A stretch of DNA of 64,000 nt from Terrimonas pollutisoli (lineage in GTDB: Bacteria; Bacteroidota; Bacteroidia; Chitinophagales; Chitinophagaceae). The first letter of the stretch is position 1; each line of letters opens with the position of its first letter. The translations under genes were made by a program, and so were the position numbers. The DNA lies in NCBI RefSeq assembly GCF_029360765.1, contig NZ_JARKNA010000003.1, forward strand, positions 310,001 to 374,000, given 5' to 3'. The notes beneath the pieces are model-generated. The model did no database searches. It had not been told where the DNA came from and was given only the letters and a program-made list of their open reading frames with translations. Positions 52,157 to 61,351 of this stretch are shown here, piece after piece.

Positions 52157-53128
52157 ATGCTGCTATTTCGCAAGTATTGCCTGTTTGTTCTTTTTGCTAT
52201 GATGGTAGTAAGTTGTAAATCAAAAAAGCCATCGCTTTCGGGGGAAGACCCGGTTGAAATAGGTGATTTCATTGATTTTTTTCCTGCGGCAAAGCTTCCC
52301 TACCAGGTTGCCGACAGCACTTTATTAAGGAAAGAAAAAGATTCATTGCTGATCGGTTACAAAGTGTTTACACAGTTTGTGCCTGATTCTATACTGACAC
52401 AGGCATTAGGTAAAACAACTAAAATTAAAATTTATCCACTGGCAAGAATTGATGGCGATGAAACCTATCTTTTTGCAAAAACCGTTGCCGGGAATAAACG
52501 GGCGGCATTGATCCTTGGATTCGATAAAAAGCAACAGTTTATTGCCGGTATGCCTTTTTTAAAACAAGATGACCTGGCCGCCACGCAGCAGACAGCAAGT
52601 ATGGATAGCCGTTACTCCATTTATAAAACAATACTTAAAAAAAATGCGAATGGGACGGTGAGTGAAGGGAAGGATGTGTATGTGCTGAATAGCGGGTCTA
52701 AAAGTTTTATGCTGATTATGACGGATGCTCTCGACGACAGGGTAAGCGAGTTGACCAACCCGATCGACACCTTTTCCCGCAAGCAAAAATATACCGCTGA
52801 TTATGGCAGTGGTAAAATGAATCTAGTTTCATTCAGGGATGGACGAAAGAATGACCGGCTCAGCTTTTTTATTCATTTTGAAAAAAACAACGGAGAATGT
52901 ACCGGCGAGCTGAAAGGCGAGGCCATCATCAAATCTCCAACCTTAGCGGAATACAGGGAAGGAGGTGATCCTTGTGTTTTACAATTCAAATTTTCTTCTT
53001 CTGCGGTTACGATAAAAGAAATCGACGCCTGTGGTTCGCGGCGGGGACTGCGATGCTCTTTCGACGGAACTTATCCAAGAAAAAAGGAAGCAAAACCCAG
53101 GCCGGTAAAGGCCAAAAAGCCCAAATAA
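52157..53128 (+). CDS. Hypothetical lipoprotein
   Basis: A 323-residue protein with lipobox (LFAMMVVSCKSKKP). A first part (GDFIDFFPAAKLPYQVADS and FDKKQQFIAGMPFL) and a C-terminal ~100 residues (ECTGELKGEAIIKSPTLAEY, then CGSRRGLRCSFDGTYP) that ends in a basic tail of Lys and Pro. No known family. The gene lies divergently from mntR. Confidence 0.75.
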   Translation: MLLFRKYCLFVLFAMMVVSCKSKKPSLSGEDPVEIGDFIDFFPAAKLPYQVADSTLLRKEKDSLLIGYKVFTQFVPDSILTQALGKTTKIKIYPLARIDGDETYLFAKTVAGNKRAALILGFDKKQQFIAGMPFLKQDDLAATQQTASMDSRYSIYKTILKKNANGTVSEGKDVYVLNSGSKSFMLIMTDALDDRVSELTNPIDTFSRKQKYTADYGSGKMNLVSFRDGRKNDRLSFFIHFEKNNGECTGELKGEAIIKSPTLAEYREGGDPCVLQFKFSSSAVTIKEIDACGSRRGLRCSFDGTYPRKKEAKPRPVKAKKPK

Positions 53129-53173
53129 GAGCCATTTCCAAATTAACCTTTATCTTGCGCCCTCGTGTAAAAA

Positions 53174-53210
53174 CAACACAGTGTTGAGACACTATTTTAA
53201 TAGTGTTTCA
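53174..53210 (+). promoter_or_regulatory. Two adjacent palindromes upstream of the phosphorylase gene
   Basis: CAACAC-A-GTGTTG (53174-53186) and a 12-bp stem (53185-53196 with 53199-53210, one G-U pair), 50-86 bases before the ATG. They overlap by two bases. Confidence 0.5.
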
Positions 53211-53259
53211 GCGAATTTTTGAAGTAATTCAAAACTTGCCAAAAACTAAATTTTTAAAG

Positions 53260-54915
53260 ATGAGTTTTACCAATTTTAAGGTTCCATATCCTGTCGAGCA
53301 GAATTATTCCAAACGGGTTGCCTATTTCTCCATGGAGTTTGCCGTGCATCAACCGTTGAAGATATACAGCGGTGGTTTAGGTTTTCTTGCCGGTTCACAC
53401 TTGCGTAGTGCTTATGAATTAAAACAAAATTTAGTTGGTGTAGGTATTTTATGGAAATATGGGTATTACGACCAGGAGCGAAACCAGGATCAAACCCTGG
53501 ATGTTGCCTGGAATGAAAAAAGTTATAGTTTTCTGGAAGATACCGGTATAAAATTCCAGATCAATGTGCATGAACACCCTGTTTGGATAAAAGTATTTTA
53601 CCTCAATCCCGAAACATTTAAATCGGCGCCATTATTTCTTTTATCAACTGATACACCGGAGAATGATTATGTATCACAAACGATCACTCACCGGTTGTAT
53701 GATGCAAACGTCGCTACGAAAGTGGCTCAATATATTTTACTGGGAGTTGGTGGCGCTAAGTTGATGGATGTATTGGGCTTTAACCCGGAGCTTTACCATC
53801 TGAATGAAGCTCACGGTCTGTCAGCAGCGTTTTACCTCTATGGCAAATTCAATCGGAAGATAGAGGAAGTGAAGAAAAGGCTGGTGTTTACAACGCATAC
53901 ACCGGAAGAAGCGGGCAATGAAAAGCATGATATTTATCTCTGCCATAAAATGAGTTATTTCTGCGGGTTGAGTGTTGATGAAGTAAAGAAACTGACAGGC
54001 ATTAATGATGACGCCTTCAATCATTCCCTCGTGGCCTTACGTTTTGCTCATTTGGCCAATGGCGTATCAGAATTGCACGGGCATGTGTCAAGGGCTATGT
54101 GGAGTAAATACGACGATATTTGCCCGATCATTTCTATTACCAATGCTCAGAATTATCGTTATTGGGCGGATAAGCAATTGTATCGCTTTAGAGAAGCCGG
54201 TGATGATTATGGAATCGATGACAGAAAAAAATATCTCAAAAAGAGAGCTTTTGATATTGTAGCTGATCAGACTGGCAAAATATTTAATCCGGATGTATTC
54301 ACGATAGTATGGGCTCGCCGTTTTGCAGGCTATAAGCGGGCCGGGCTTATTACCACCAATGAAGAGCGTTTCAAAAAATTGTTGAACAATCCAAAGCATC
54401 CTGTGCAAATCATCTGGGCAGGAAAGCCTTACCCTGTTGATCATCCTGCCATCAGCGAATTCAACCAACTGGTGTATTTAAGCAAACAGCATAAGAATGT
54501 AGCCGTTCTTACGGGTTACGAATTGGCTTTATCCAAACGTTTGAAACAGGCAGCGGATTGTTGGTTAAATAATCCCCGTGTGCCCCGCGAAGCTTCGGGC
54601 ACCAGTGGCATGACGGCAGCCATGAATGGTGCAGTCAATTTTTCAACTGATGATGGCTGGATACCTGAATTTATCAACCATGGACACAATGGCTTCGTGG
54701 TGCCAAAAGCCGATTATGCTAGTATGGCTACACACGAGCAGGATCAATATGACCTGAATAAATTGTATGAAATACTGGAAAAAGAAATCCTTCCTGTTTA
54801 CTATGACAATTACAGCACCTGGCGCCAGATCATGAAAAATGGAATGGAAGATGTGCGGTTCCGTTTCGAGAGCAATCGCATGGCGCATGAATATTATGAT
54901 TTGTTGTATAAGTAA
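53260..54915 (+). CDS. Alpha-glucan phosphorylase family protein (PLP lysine absent)
   Basis: A 551-residue GT35-like protein from the ATG at 53260. Family motifs: VAYFSMEFAVHQPLKIYSGG, HLNEAHGLSAAF, VFTTHTPEEAGNEKHD, VWARRFAGYKRAG and VPREASGTSGMTAAMNGAV. In active glycogen phosphorylases the Lys that binds PLP sits in the last motif (GTxNMK or GTSGMK); here a Thr occupies it. It is shorter than E. coli GlgP (~815). A glucan-binding or altered role is possible. A bidirectional terminator follows. Confidence 0.85.
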   Translation: MSFTNFKVPYPVEQNYSKRVAYFSMEFAVHQPLKIYSGGLGFLAGSHLRSAYELKQNLVGVGILWKYGYYDQERNQDQTLDVAWNEKSYSFLEDTGIKFQINVHEHPVWIKVFYLNPETFKSAPLFLLSTDTPENDYVSQTITHRLYDANVATKVAQYILLGVGGAKLMDVLGFNPELYHLNEAHGLSAAFYLYGKFNRKIEEVKKRLVFTTHTPEEAGNEKHDIYLCHKMSYFCGLSVDEVKKLTGINDDAFNHSLVALRFAHLANGVSELHGHVSRAMWSKYDDICPIISITNAQNYRYWADKQLYRFREAGDDYGIDDRKKYLKKRAFDIVADQTGKIFNPDVFTIVWARRFAGYKRAGLITTNEERFKKLLNNPKHPVQIIWAGKPYPVDHPAISEFNQLVYLSKQHKNVAVLTGYELALSKRLKQAADCWLNNPRVPREASGTSGMTAAMNGAVNFSTDDGWIPEFINHGHNGFVVPKADYASMATHEQDQYDLNKLYEILEKEILPVYYDNYSTWRQIMKNGMEDVRFRFESNRMAHEYYDLLYK

Positions 54916-54940
54916 GAAAAGACTGAATACGGGAATAAAA

Positions 54941-54975
54941 GAAAAGTGACCTTAATGCGAGGTCACTTTTCTTTT
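54941..54975. terminator. Bidirectional terminator
   Basis: GAAAAGTGACCT (54941-54952) pairs perfectly with AGGTCACTTTTC (54960-54971) with T-rich flanks on the plus strand (TTTT) and A-rich upstream. It lies between the convergent phosphorylase and ispH genes. Confidence 0.85.
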
Positions 54976-54989
54976 AAGCAGTAATTTTT

Positions 54990-56216
54990 TTACTGAAACT
55001 CATCAATCAAATCCTCAACTGTTATAGGTGCATTGTAGAAACTTACCAGCTTGTTTATAACTCCTTCTACAAGTGCATCCGGACAAGAGGCGCCGCTGGT
55101 GATAAGAATTTTTACAGGTTCCTTCCCCGGAAGATATCCTGAAGTCAGTAATTCTTCTTTGGTATGAAAATTATAATGAAGAATATCCGTCGCTGAAATG
55201 ATCTTCTCCTCATTGTTTATAAAATAGGTAGGCAGCTTTTCTTCGCAAAGCTCCACCAGGTGAGAGGTATTGGATGAATTGTAGCCGCCAACAACTATCG
55301 CCAAATCTGCATCGGTCTCTAACATACCAGTGACGGCTGTTTGGTTGTCATTGGTGGCATAGCAAAGTGTATCTCTTGTGTCGGCAAATCGCTCAGCGAT
55401 AGTTGAATTGTTTAATTGGTAATGATCCATCATCACTTGTTTCAGGTAATCAGCAATAGCCTGTGTGTCGCTGGCGAGCATGGTGGTTTGGTTAACCACT
55501 CCGATTCGTTGCAGGTCTTTTTCAATAGAAAAACCTTCTGAGTACTGTCCTTTGAATTCGGAATAAAATTGTTCACCCGGCTTTTCGCCGGTTATATATT
55601 TTGCCAGTTCTTTTGTTTGCTGCATGTCTTTTACAACCACAGATGGTGCATTGATGGCTGCATGAGAAAAAGTAGCTCTTGTTTCTTCATGATTGGGCTT
55701 GCCATGAATAATGATGCTGTAATTTTTTTTAGCAATCGCTTCACTTCGGTTCCATACCTTTTCTACAAAGGGGCAGGTGGTATTGTATTTTTCAATCTGT
55801 ATACCGATTTTTTTTAGTTGTTGTTCAATGGCAAGGGTAGTACCAAATGCAGGAATGATTACAATATCATCAGCCGTCAATTCGGAAAAGGGCAGCAGTT
55901 GTTTGCCATAAGTGTCCTGTAAGAATTCAACTCCGTGGGCTTGGAGGTCAGCGTTTACCTGGGGGTTATGGATCATTTCACTCAACAAAAAAATCCTTTT
56001 GCCTGGGTTTTCATTTACTGTTCTGAAAGCAATTTCGATGGCATTTTCCACACCATAACAAAAACCAAAATGCCTTGCTAAATAAATCTGGATAGGCCCA
56101 AAGTCCAACAGGGTAGGTGTAAAATCTTTTTTCATTTTATCCATTTCTTTCCGCTTTTTTTTAATAGCGGTGATCAACGGACTTCGGTATATGATAGGTA
56201 CTTCAAAACTTTTCAT
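54990..56216 (-). CDS. ispH: 4-hydroxy-3-methylbut-2-enyl diphosphate reductase
   Basis: A 408-residue enzyme of the last step of the MEP pathway, producing IPP and DMAPP for isoprenoids. The iron-sulfur ligands are in HFGFCYGVENA, YNTTCPFVEKV and ITSGASCPDALVEG; TTMLAS and IVVGGYNSSNTSHL are also typical. It is long because it carries an N-terminal extension (VPIIYRSPLITAIKKKRKEM) shared by Bacteroidota IspH. Cytosolic; complete. The region upstream is repeat-containing. Confidence 0.97.
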   Translation of the reverse strand: MKSFEVPIIYRSPLITAIKKKRKEMDKMKKDFTPTLLDFGPIQIYLARHFGFCYGVENAIEIAFRTVNENPGKRIFLLSEMIHNPQVNADLQAHGVEFLQDTYGKQLLPFSELTADDIVIIPAFGTTLAIEQQLKKIGIQIEKYNTTCPFVEKVWNRSEAIAKKNYSIIIHGKPNHEETRATFSHAAINAPSVVVKDMQQTKELAKYITGEKPGEQFYSEFKGQYSEGFSIEKDLQRIGVVNQTTMLASDTQAIADYLKQVMMDHYQLNNSTIAERFADTRDTLCYATNDNQTAVTGMLETDADLAIVVGGYNSSNTSHLVELCEEKLPTYFINNEEKIISATDILHYNFHTKEELLTSGYLPGKEPVKILITSGASCPDALVEGVINKLVSFYNAPITVEDLIDEFQ

Positions 56217-56442
56217 GTAGAACCACGATTTTCCAGATTGAAAAGCCTGCCTGACGGCAGACAGGGATTAGGAGGAAAATCGGCACGCAAGTTACCGATT
56301 TTGCACCTATCACTTGCTCTTTATGACAAGAGTGGGAGATAGCGTACTTCAGGAAAGAAAATCATTGCAAATCTGTGTAATCAGCGGCATCTGTGTTCAA
56401 TATTCGTCTCAAGTTCTTATTTTCACCCAAACAGGGCTAAGA
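56217..56442. repeat. Dispersed-repeat relics before the amylase
   Basis: AACCACGATT (56221-56230), a CTGCC-TGAC-GGCAG hairpin (56247-56260), and a run resembling AATCTGTGTAATCAGCGGC (about 56370-56396). The AACCACGATT motif recurs at 63.6 kb. No gene. Confidence 0.5.
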
Positions 56443-56534
56443 ATACGTAATAGTACAACTATTGCAATTGCCTTGCTGCTGGCAGGCTGTGGCGATAATT
56501 CTTTAAAAACAAAAACAACAGAAAAGCTGATATG
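56443..56534 (+). pseudogene. Decayed lipoprotein leader of the amylase
   Basis: In-frame codons from 56443 read ATA-CGT-AAT... giving a near-perfect signal peptide with lipobox LLLAGC (TIAIALLLAGCGDN), then KTKTTEKLI and a TGA at 56533-56535. The first codon is ATA where an ATG would be expected. The amylase frame begins at 56532, one base out of phase. This looks like the original secretion leader separated by a lost start codon and a frameshift in an A-rich stretch. Confidence 0.6.
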
Positions 56535-57815
56535 ACGGAAATAGCAAAAACTGTGGCATGGGCTCATACTACGAATATTTATGAAGTGAACCTGCGACAA
56601 TATACGACAGAAGGAACTTTTCTTGCTTTTCTAAATGAATTGCCAAGATTGAAGGATATGGGCATTAAAACACTTTGGTTTATGCCAATAACACCTATAG
56701 CGCAAAAAAACAAAAAAGGCCCAATGGGCAGCCAGTATGCCTGCTCGGATTATACAGCAATTAATCCCGAATTTGGAACACTGGACGATTTTAAGACACT
56801 TGTAAAAGAAGCGCATCAACAAGGCTTTAAAGTGCTGATTGATTGGGTAGCTAACCATACGGGGTGGGACCATGTGTGGACGAAAGAACACCCGGAGTAT
56901 TACCTGAAAGATAAAGGCACCGATGATTTTTTGATGGCCAGCGGAATGGATGACATAATTGAGCTCGATTACAGTAATCAGTCAATGCGAAAGGCTATGA
57001 TCGATGCGATGAAGTATTGGGTGAGAGAGGCCGATATCGATGGATTCCGTTGCGATTTGGCAGCATGGGTGGAGGTGGATTTTTGGCAGGAAGCGAGGCC
57101 ACAGGTTGACTCATTGAAACATTTGTTTTGGCTGGGTGAATTTGATGAGCTGGAAAATCCCGACTACGGAAAAGTATTTGATGCCAGTTACAGTTGGAAA
57201 TGGATGCATACAACGAGGGATTTTTACGAGCATCACAAACCGCTGACTGTTTTGACATCGTTATTGCAACAGTATAGTCAATTGGATGATGGTTCAATGC
57301 GGGCCTGGTTTACCAGCAATCATGACGAAAATAGCTGGAACGGCACCGAATATGAAAAGTATGGACAAATGGCGAAGGCATTAGCGGTGTTCAGCGCCAC
57401 CTGGAATGGTGTGCCACTTATTTATAGCGGGCAGGAACTGCCGAATAATAAGCGGTTGGAGTTTTTTGAAAAAGATACGATTGAGTGGAACGGAAAATAT
57501 CAGCTGCATGATTTTTATAAAACATTACTGAATCTTCATTCCAATCATCCCGCATTGCGTGGTGGCGACAAGAATGTTGCGACCTATATGCTGCAGACAT
57601 CTCACCCGGAAAATGTTTTGGCTTATCTCCGTAAAAACGGCGCCAAGGAAATATTAGTTGTTTTAAACTTATCATCCTCCGCATTCGATCTTTCAATAAC
57701 TGATAAACAATTGACAGGGGAATTTAAAAATGCATTATCTGCTGGTGCTGAAAGATTCATTACAGGGCATAAGTTGAATGTGAAAGCATGGGACTATTTC
57801 GTCTTTGAAAAATAG
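56532..57815 (+). CDS. GH13 alpha-amylase family enzyme
   Basis: A 427-residue (beta/alpha)8 glycoside hydrolase. Catalytic motifs: IDGFRCDLAAW (nucleophile Asp), LFWLGEFDELE (acid/base Glu), and FTSNHDENSWNG (transition-state Asp), with VLIDWVANHTGWDHVW region. It hydrolyses alpha-glucans, possibly maltodextrins. As annotated it lacks a signal peptide, whereas the sequence immediately upstream encodes one out of frame, so the enzyme was probably secreted. A strong terminator follows. Confidence 0.93.
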   Translation: MTEIAKTVAWAHTTNIYEVNLRQYTTEGTFLAFLNELPRLKDMGIKTLWFMPITPIAQKNKKGPMGSQYACSDYTAINPEFGTLDDFKTLVKEAHQQGFKVLIDWVANHTGWDHVWTKEHPEYYLKDKGTDDFLMASGMDDIIELDYSNQSMRKAMIDAMKYWVREADIDGFRCDLAAWVEVDFWQEARPQVDSLKHLFWLGEFDELENPDYGKVFDASYSWKWMHTTRDFYEHHKPLTVLTSLLQQYSQLDDGSMRAWFTSNHDENSWNGTEYEKYGQMAKALAVFSATWNGVPLIYSGQELPNNKRLEFFEKDTIEWNGKYQLHDFYKTLLNLHSNHPALRGGDKNVATYMLQTSHPENVLAYLRKNGAKEILVVLNLSSSAFDLSITDKQLTGEFKNALSAGAERFITGHKLNVKAWDYFVFEK

Positions 57816-57830
57816 TTGGTCAGAAGATTA

Positions 57831-57868
57831 AAATAAGAAAGCCCCAATCGGGGCTTTCTTATTTTATA
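57831..57868. terminator. Bidirectional terminator
   Basis: AAATAAGAAAGCCCC (57831-57845) pairs perfectly over 15 bp with 57850-57864 around an AATC loop, with T-rich ends on either strand. It separates the amylase from the DegP-like gene. Confidence 0.92.
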
Positions 57869-57885
57869 TAACTACAGTGATTATG

Positions 57886-59376
57886 TTATTGACTTTCCAA
57901 ATTCAACGGATAGCGATAAGTGCCATCATATCCGGGATAAATACCTTCTAATTGAACAGTTCCTTCCATGGCTGATAACAATCTTCCAAGGGCCTGTACA
58001 TTGGGAACGTCCTGGCCATTCACACTCAGTATCACAAAGCCTTCCTGCATTCTTGTACGGCTTATCGAACCACCTTCTTTAATTTTTTTAACAACTACGC
58101 CACCATCCACTTCATATTGCTCTGCTTTTTTCTTATCGAGAGTTTCCAGGTCTGCGCCCAACATTTCACCGATGCTACTGTTAGAGGCGGTTTCATCATA
58201 AGTGCCTATTTGTGAACTTAGCGTTACGGTACCGGTGTAATCTTTACCATCTCTTTTGTAAGATATTTTAACTTTATCGCCTGCATTGTAAGAAGCAATA
58301 GTTCCTTGCAATTCCGACCATGAATTGACAGGAATATCATTGACGCCAGTAATAATGTCGCCTTTTCTCAAACCAATAGAAGCCGCTGCGCCATCTTTTG
58401 GTACTGCACCGATATGTGCACCACCACCTGCTTCAACCTTTGTTTCATCCGCTTGAACACCCAAATACGGTCTTTTCACATCACCAAACTTGATCAGGTC
58501 ATTTACAATTTTCTTTACCAGGTTTACAGGAATGGCAAATGAATAACCGGCGTACGTACCTGAAGGAGCCAATATAGCTGAGTTAATACCTACCAGTTGT
58601 CCATCAGTAGTGATTAACGCACCACCACTATTTCCCTGGTTCACCGCAGCATCTGTTTGAATAAAAGATTCAATAGGTGTCTGGCTTTGTCTTGCATTGA
58701 TACCGATAGCTCTTCCCTTCGCACTCACAATGCCAGCTGTTACGGTTGTCTCCAATGTCAGGGGATAACCAACAGCCAGAACCCATTGTGCGAGTTTCAG
58801 ATTATCAGAGTTACCATAGATCATGTAAGGGAAATTGGTGCCATCAATTTTCAGTACAGCCAGATCACTGCTTGGATCTTTACCAATCACCTTGGCTTTA
58901 TAAACTTTCTTATTGCTAAGTGTAACAGTTATTTCATCCGCAACCCCGGCTCCTCCATCTGAAATAACGTGGTTGTTTGTTACGATATAACCATCATCGC
59001 TGATGATCACACCGCTTCCGGAAGCTCTTTGCTCGGGTTGTATTTGCGGGCCAAAATTGAAAAACTGCTCAAACCAATCCTCAGCGCTATTTCTGCGGCT
59101 GCGGGGAAGATCATTGCTGATTTTCTTTGCAGGAATTTTTGTCTTTATATGCACAACCGCAGGAACGGCAGCATTGGCAGCTTTTGTAAAATCAATAGCA
59201 TCGGCAGGAGCGCCGGCAATATTTTCATTGAATCCTGCATAGTTGACAGGAAGTTTGCCATTGGTGGATTGTACGAATGCTGTTTTTTCATGAGTAAGCT
59301 TTCCATAGGTCCACACACTGCCAACGGCTGAAGCGGCACTAACACCAACAATCAGTAGAAGTTGTTTCCATTTCAT
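57886..59376 (-). CDS. DegP/HtrA-family serine protease
   Basis: A 496-residue periplasmic protease with a membrane-anchor/signal N-terminus (QLLLIVGVSAASAVGSVW). The trypsin-like domain carries the catalytic triad: His in GYIVTNNHVISDGG, Asp in DPSSDLAVLKID, Ser in NQGNSGGALIT. Two PDZ domains follow (~330-400; GAAASIGLRKGDIITGVNDIP and ~430-496; MQEGFVILSVNGQDV). Removes misfolded envelope proteins. Complete. Confidence 0.96.
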   Translation of the reverse strand: MKWKQLLLIVGVSAASAVGSVWTYGKLTHEKTAFVQSTNGKLPVNYAGFNENIAGAPADAIDFTKAANAAVPAVVHIKTKIPAKKISNDLPRSRRNSAEDWFEQFFNFGPQIQPEQRASGSGVIISDDGYIVTNNHVISDGGAGVADEITVTLSNKKVYKAKVIGKDPSSDLAVLKIDGTNFPYMIYGNSDNLKLAQWVLAVGYPLTLETTVTAGIVSAKGRAIGINARQSQTPIESFIQTDAAVNQGNSGGALITTDGQLVGINSAILAPSGTYAGYSFAIPVNLVKKIVNDLIKFGDVKRPYLGVQADETKVEAGGGAHIGAVPKDGAAASIGLRKGDIITGVNDIPVNSWSELQGTIASYNAGDKVKISYKRDGKDYTGTVTLSSQIGTYDETASNSSIGEMLGADLETLDKKKAEQYEVDGGVVVKKIKEGGSISRTRMQEGFVILSVNGQDVPNVQALGRLLSAMEGTVQLEGIYPGYDGTYRYPLNLESQ

Positions 59377-59575
59377 ATTCTTTATTAATTTTTATTTTAT
59401 TCAGTAATAAGCTCAGCAAGGATTAACTCAAATTGTATGCCTTAGCCACACAAAATAACAAACTGTCATAACAAGTTCTGTTACCGTCAGTTCAGTTTAA
59501 CAAATCATTTACTAAGCCTTTCGTACTTCAATACAAATTTAACCAAGTTTGCGGAGAAAATTACGCTGTTATGAC

Positions 59576-60580
59576 TTAAAGCGAGATAAGGAACCGAATT
59601 GTATCAACTCCATCAGCAAAATCATTTAAGGAAGGATTTTGTGCCTGGCCAAAGGGAATAAAATTTTTTCCAACGATACATTGCAGGGAATCATGGTGTT
59701 TTAATGATTCAGCCAGGTCGTTTTCGCTATTGTAATACTCATAATTCAACTGGCTGATGGGTGAAAAAACGGAAGATTCTTCAGCGAGCAGGATAGATTC
59801 GTTACTCATATAAACCTTTTTGTTGAGTAAGAGAATTGCCAGGTTATAATCGTAGTTGTTTTTGTATTTATGGTGGTCGGCGAGGTAATTATATTTTTTA
59901 AAGACGGTGAGCAATTTGATGAAGTCATAATTTTCCGGCACAAATATCTTGGTTACGTTTCTGCATCCTAAGCCAAAATACAGGTAAACATCATCAGCCA
60001 GTTTTTCTAATTCATCAGTAGTTTCTTTTCCGGTTAATACGGCTACGGATGTTCTGTTGCGGCGGATAATATTAGGGTACTTTCCAAAATAATATTCAAA
60101 GTGACCAGCAGAATTATTGCTGCCTGTGGCAATGTAGGCATCGCAACCTTTCAGCATCTCCGAAAAAATGATAAGGCTGCGTACCTCCTCATTCCAGGAA
60201 GCCATTATTTCAACCAGGTGCTTTAATAAAACCTGGTCCTTTGACGAAAGCTTGATACAGGCAATATGACCCGTGATGAACACGCAGAGCATATCATGAA
60301 ATCCAACCAGCGGAATATTTCCTGCCATCACGATCCCAACCTTTTTTGGAGATGGGTTTTCATGGGGTAGTTGATATGTTTTGCACCAGGGTTCCAGTTT
60401 ATCTTTTTGTAAAAAAGAAGAGGCAATATTATCAGTTGATAATTCAATGAATTCAGGAATGAACCATCCATTTTCCCGACTGGCTTTTTCTTTTGCCTGC
60501 TGCCAAAAGTTGTTGTCAGATTTTATATATTCGCCGAGCCTTACTATTAAATCGATGCGTTGTTGTAAATTCATTTGCAA
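59576..60580 (-). CDS. LuxC-like acyl-CoA reductase
   Basis: A 334-residue protein (ATG at 60580; a Met three residues later is possible) with ALDH-related acyl-CoA reductase features: VGIVMAGNIPLVGFHDMLCV, LGCRNVTKIFVPENYD (likely catalytic Cys). Reduces a fatty acyl-CoA to aldehyde with NADPH. Family also called LuxC/YfbT in Bacteroidota. It lies divergently from the ferredoxin gene, which could supply electrons in a related path, an inference. Confidence 0.85.
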   Translation of the reverse strand: MQMNLQQRIDLIVRLGEYIKSDNNFWQQAKEKASRENGWFIPEFIELSTDNIASSFLQKDKLEPWCKTYQLPHENPSPKKVGIVMAGNIPLVGFHDMLCVFITGHIACIKLSSKDQVLLKHLVEIMASWNEEVRSLIIFSEMLKGCDAYIATGSNNSAGHFEYYFGKYPNIIRRNRTSVAVLTGKETTDELEKLADDVYLYFGLGCRNVTKIFVPENYDFIKLLTVFKKYNYLADHHKYKNNYDYNLAILLLNKKVYMSNESILLAEESSVFSPISQLNYEYYNSENDLAESLKHHDSLQCIVGKNFIPFGQAQNPSLNDFADGVDTIRFLISL

Positions 60581-60629
60581 AGATTAATTTTGTTTGGCAA
60601 AATAAGATCACTCATTTAATCATAATTGT

Positions 60630-60977
60630 ATGGCTATTAAGATAACTGATGAATGTATTAATTGTGGAGCATGTGAACCTGAATGCCCGAATAACGCTAT
60701 TTATGAAGGCGGGGTAGAGTGGGCTATTTCAGATGGTACCTCGGTGAAGGGCTCTTTTACATTATTGGATGGAACTGTTGTGGATGCAGATCAAAAAAAT
60801 GCCCCGGTCAGTGTTGATACGTATTACATCACACCTAACAAGTGTACGGAATGCCAGGGTTTTCATGAAGAGCCCCAATGTGCGGCGGTTTGTCCGGTCG
60901 ACTGCTGTGTGCCTGATGAAATGTACCAGGAAACGGTGGAACAACTAATGGCTAAAAAGGAAAGCCTGCATGTTTGA
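60630..60977 (+). CDS. 2[4Fe-4S] ferredoxin
   Basis: A 115-residue ferredoxin. Two clusters are coordinated by [14 protein letters not shown] and by [22 protein letters not shown]; an inserted ~30-residue loop separates the halves. The C-terminal [15 protein letters not shown] is a common extension. Electron carrier in the cytosol. Divergent from the acyl-CoA reductase. Confidence 0.95.
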   Translation: MAIKITDECINCGACEPECPNNAIYEGGVEWAISDGTSVKGSFTLLDGTVVDADQKNAPVSVDTYYITPNKCTECQGFHEEPQCAAVCPVDCCVPDEMYQETVEQLMAKKESLHV

Positions 60978-61351
60978 TGTGCAAAAAAAGCTGCTGATAA
61001 AAACGCATTTGGTACATATTTGTTATATCTTACAAAAGCATAATAAAGCAGGTAATACTGCTAATTTTCAGGCGGGTGATATTTCCCGTCGTAAAAAGGT
61101 GAAGGAGAAACGGCCTTCACCTTTCTTATTGTCTGAACCGGTCCCGATAGCTTCGGGATTTGAGATTATTAGGATTAGTAGGAGAAAATCTCATAGTCCA
61201 CTGCGTTATAAGTATTTCATCGTCTCACAACTCACGATTGACCACTCACCAGTTTACATTTTGAGAAATAAATCAATTTTAGCGATCTAAATTTCCTGCT
61301 AAGCAATTTTTCCTCAATATTTGTGCTTCAAAAAAGCAGTCCTATATTATT
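60978..61351. other. Intergenic gap with terminator and palindrome
   Basis: No gene. Contains the ferredoxin terminator (61095-61124), a TCCCGA-TAGCT-TCGGGA palindrome (61142-61158), and a heptamer-like tail (CTCACAACTCACGATTGACC, about 61226-61245). Confidence 0.55.
61095..61130 (+). terminator. Terminator of the ferredoxin gene
   Basis: AAAGGTGAAGG (61095-61105) pairs perfectly with CCTTCACCTTT (61114-61124) with an 8-nt loop and a short T-rich run. About 118 bases past the stop. Confidence 0.75.

Noticed and set aside
60970..61290. 106-codon frame after the ferredoxin gene
   Set aside because: It contains a terminator stem and palindromes and has no protein features.
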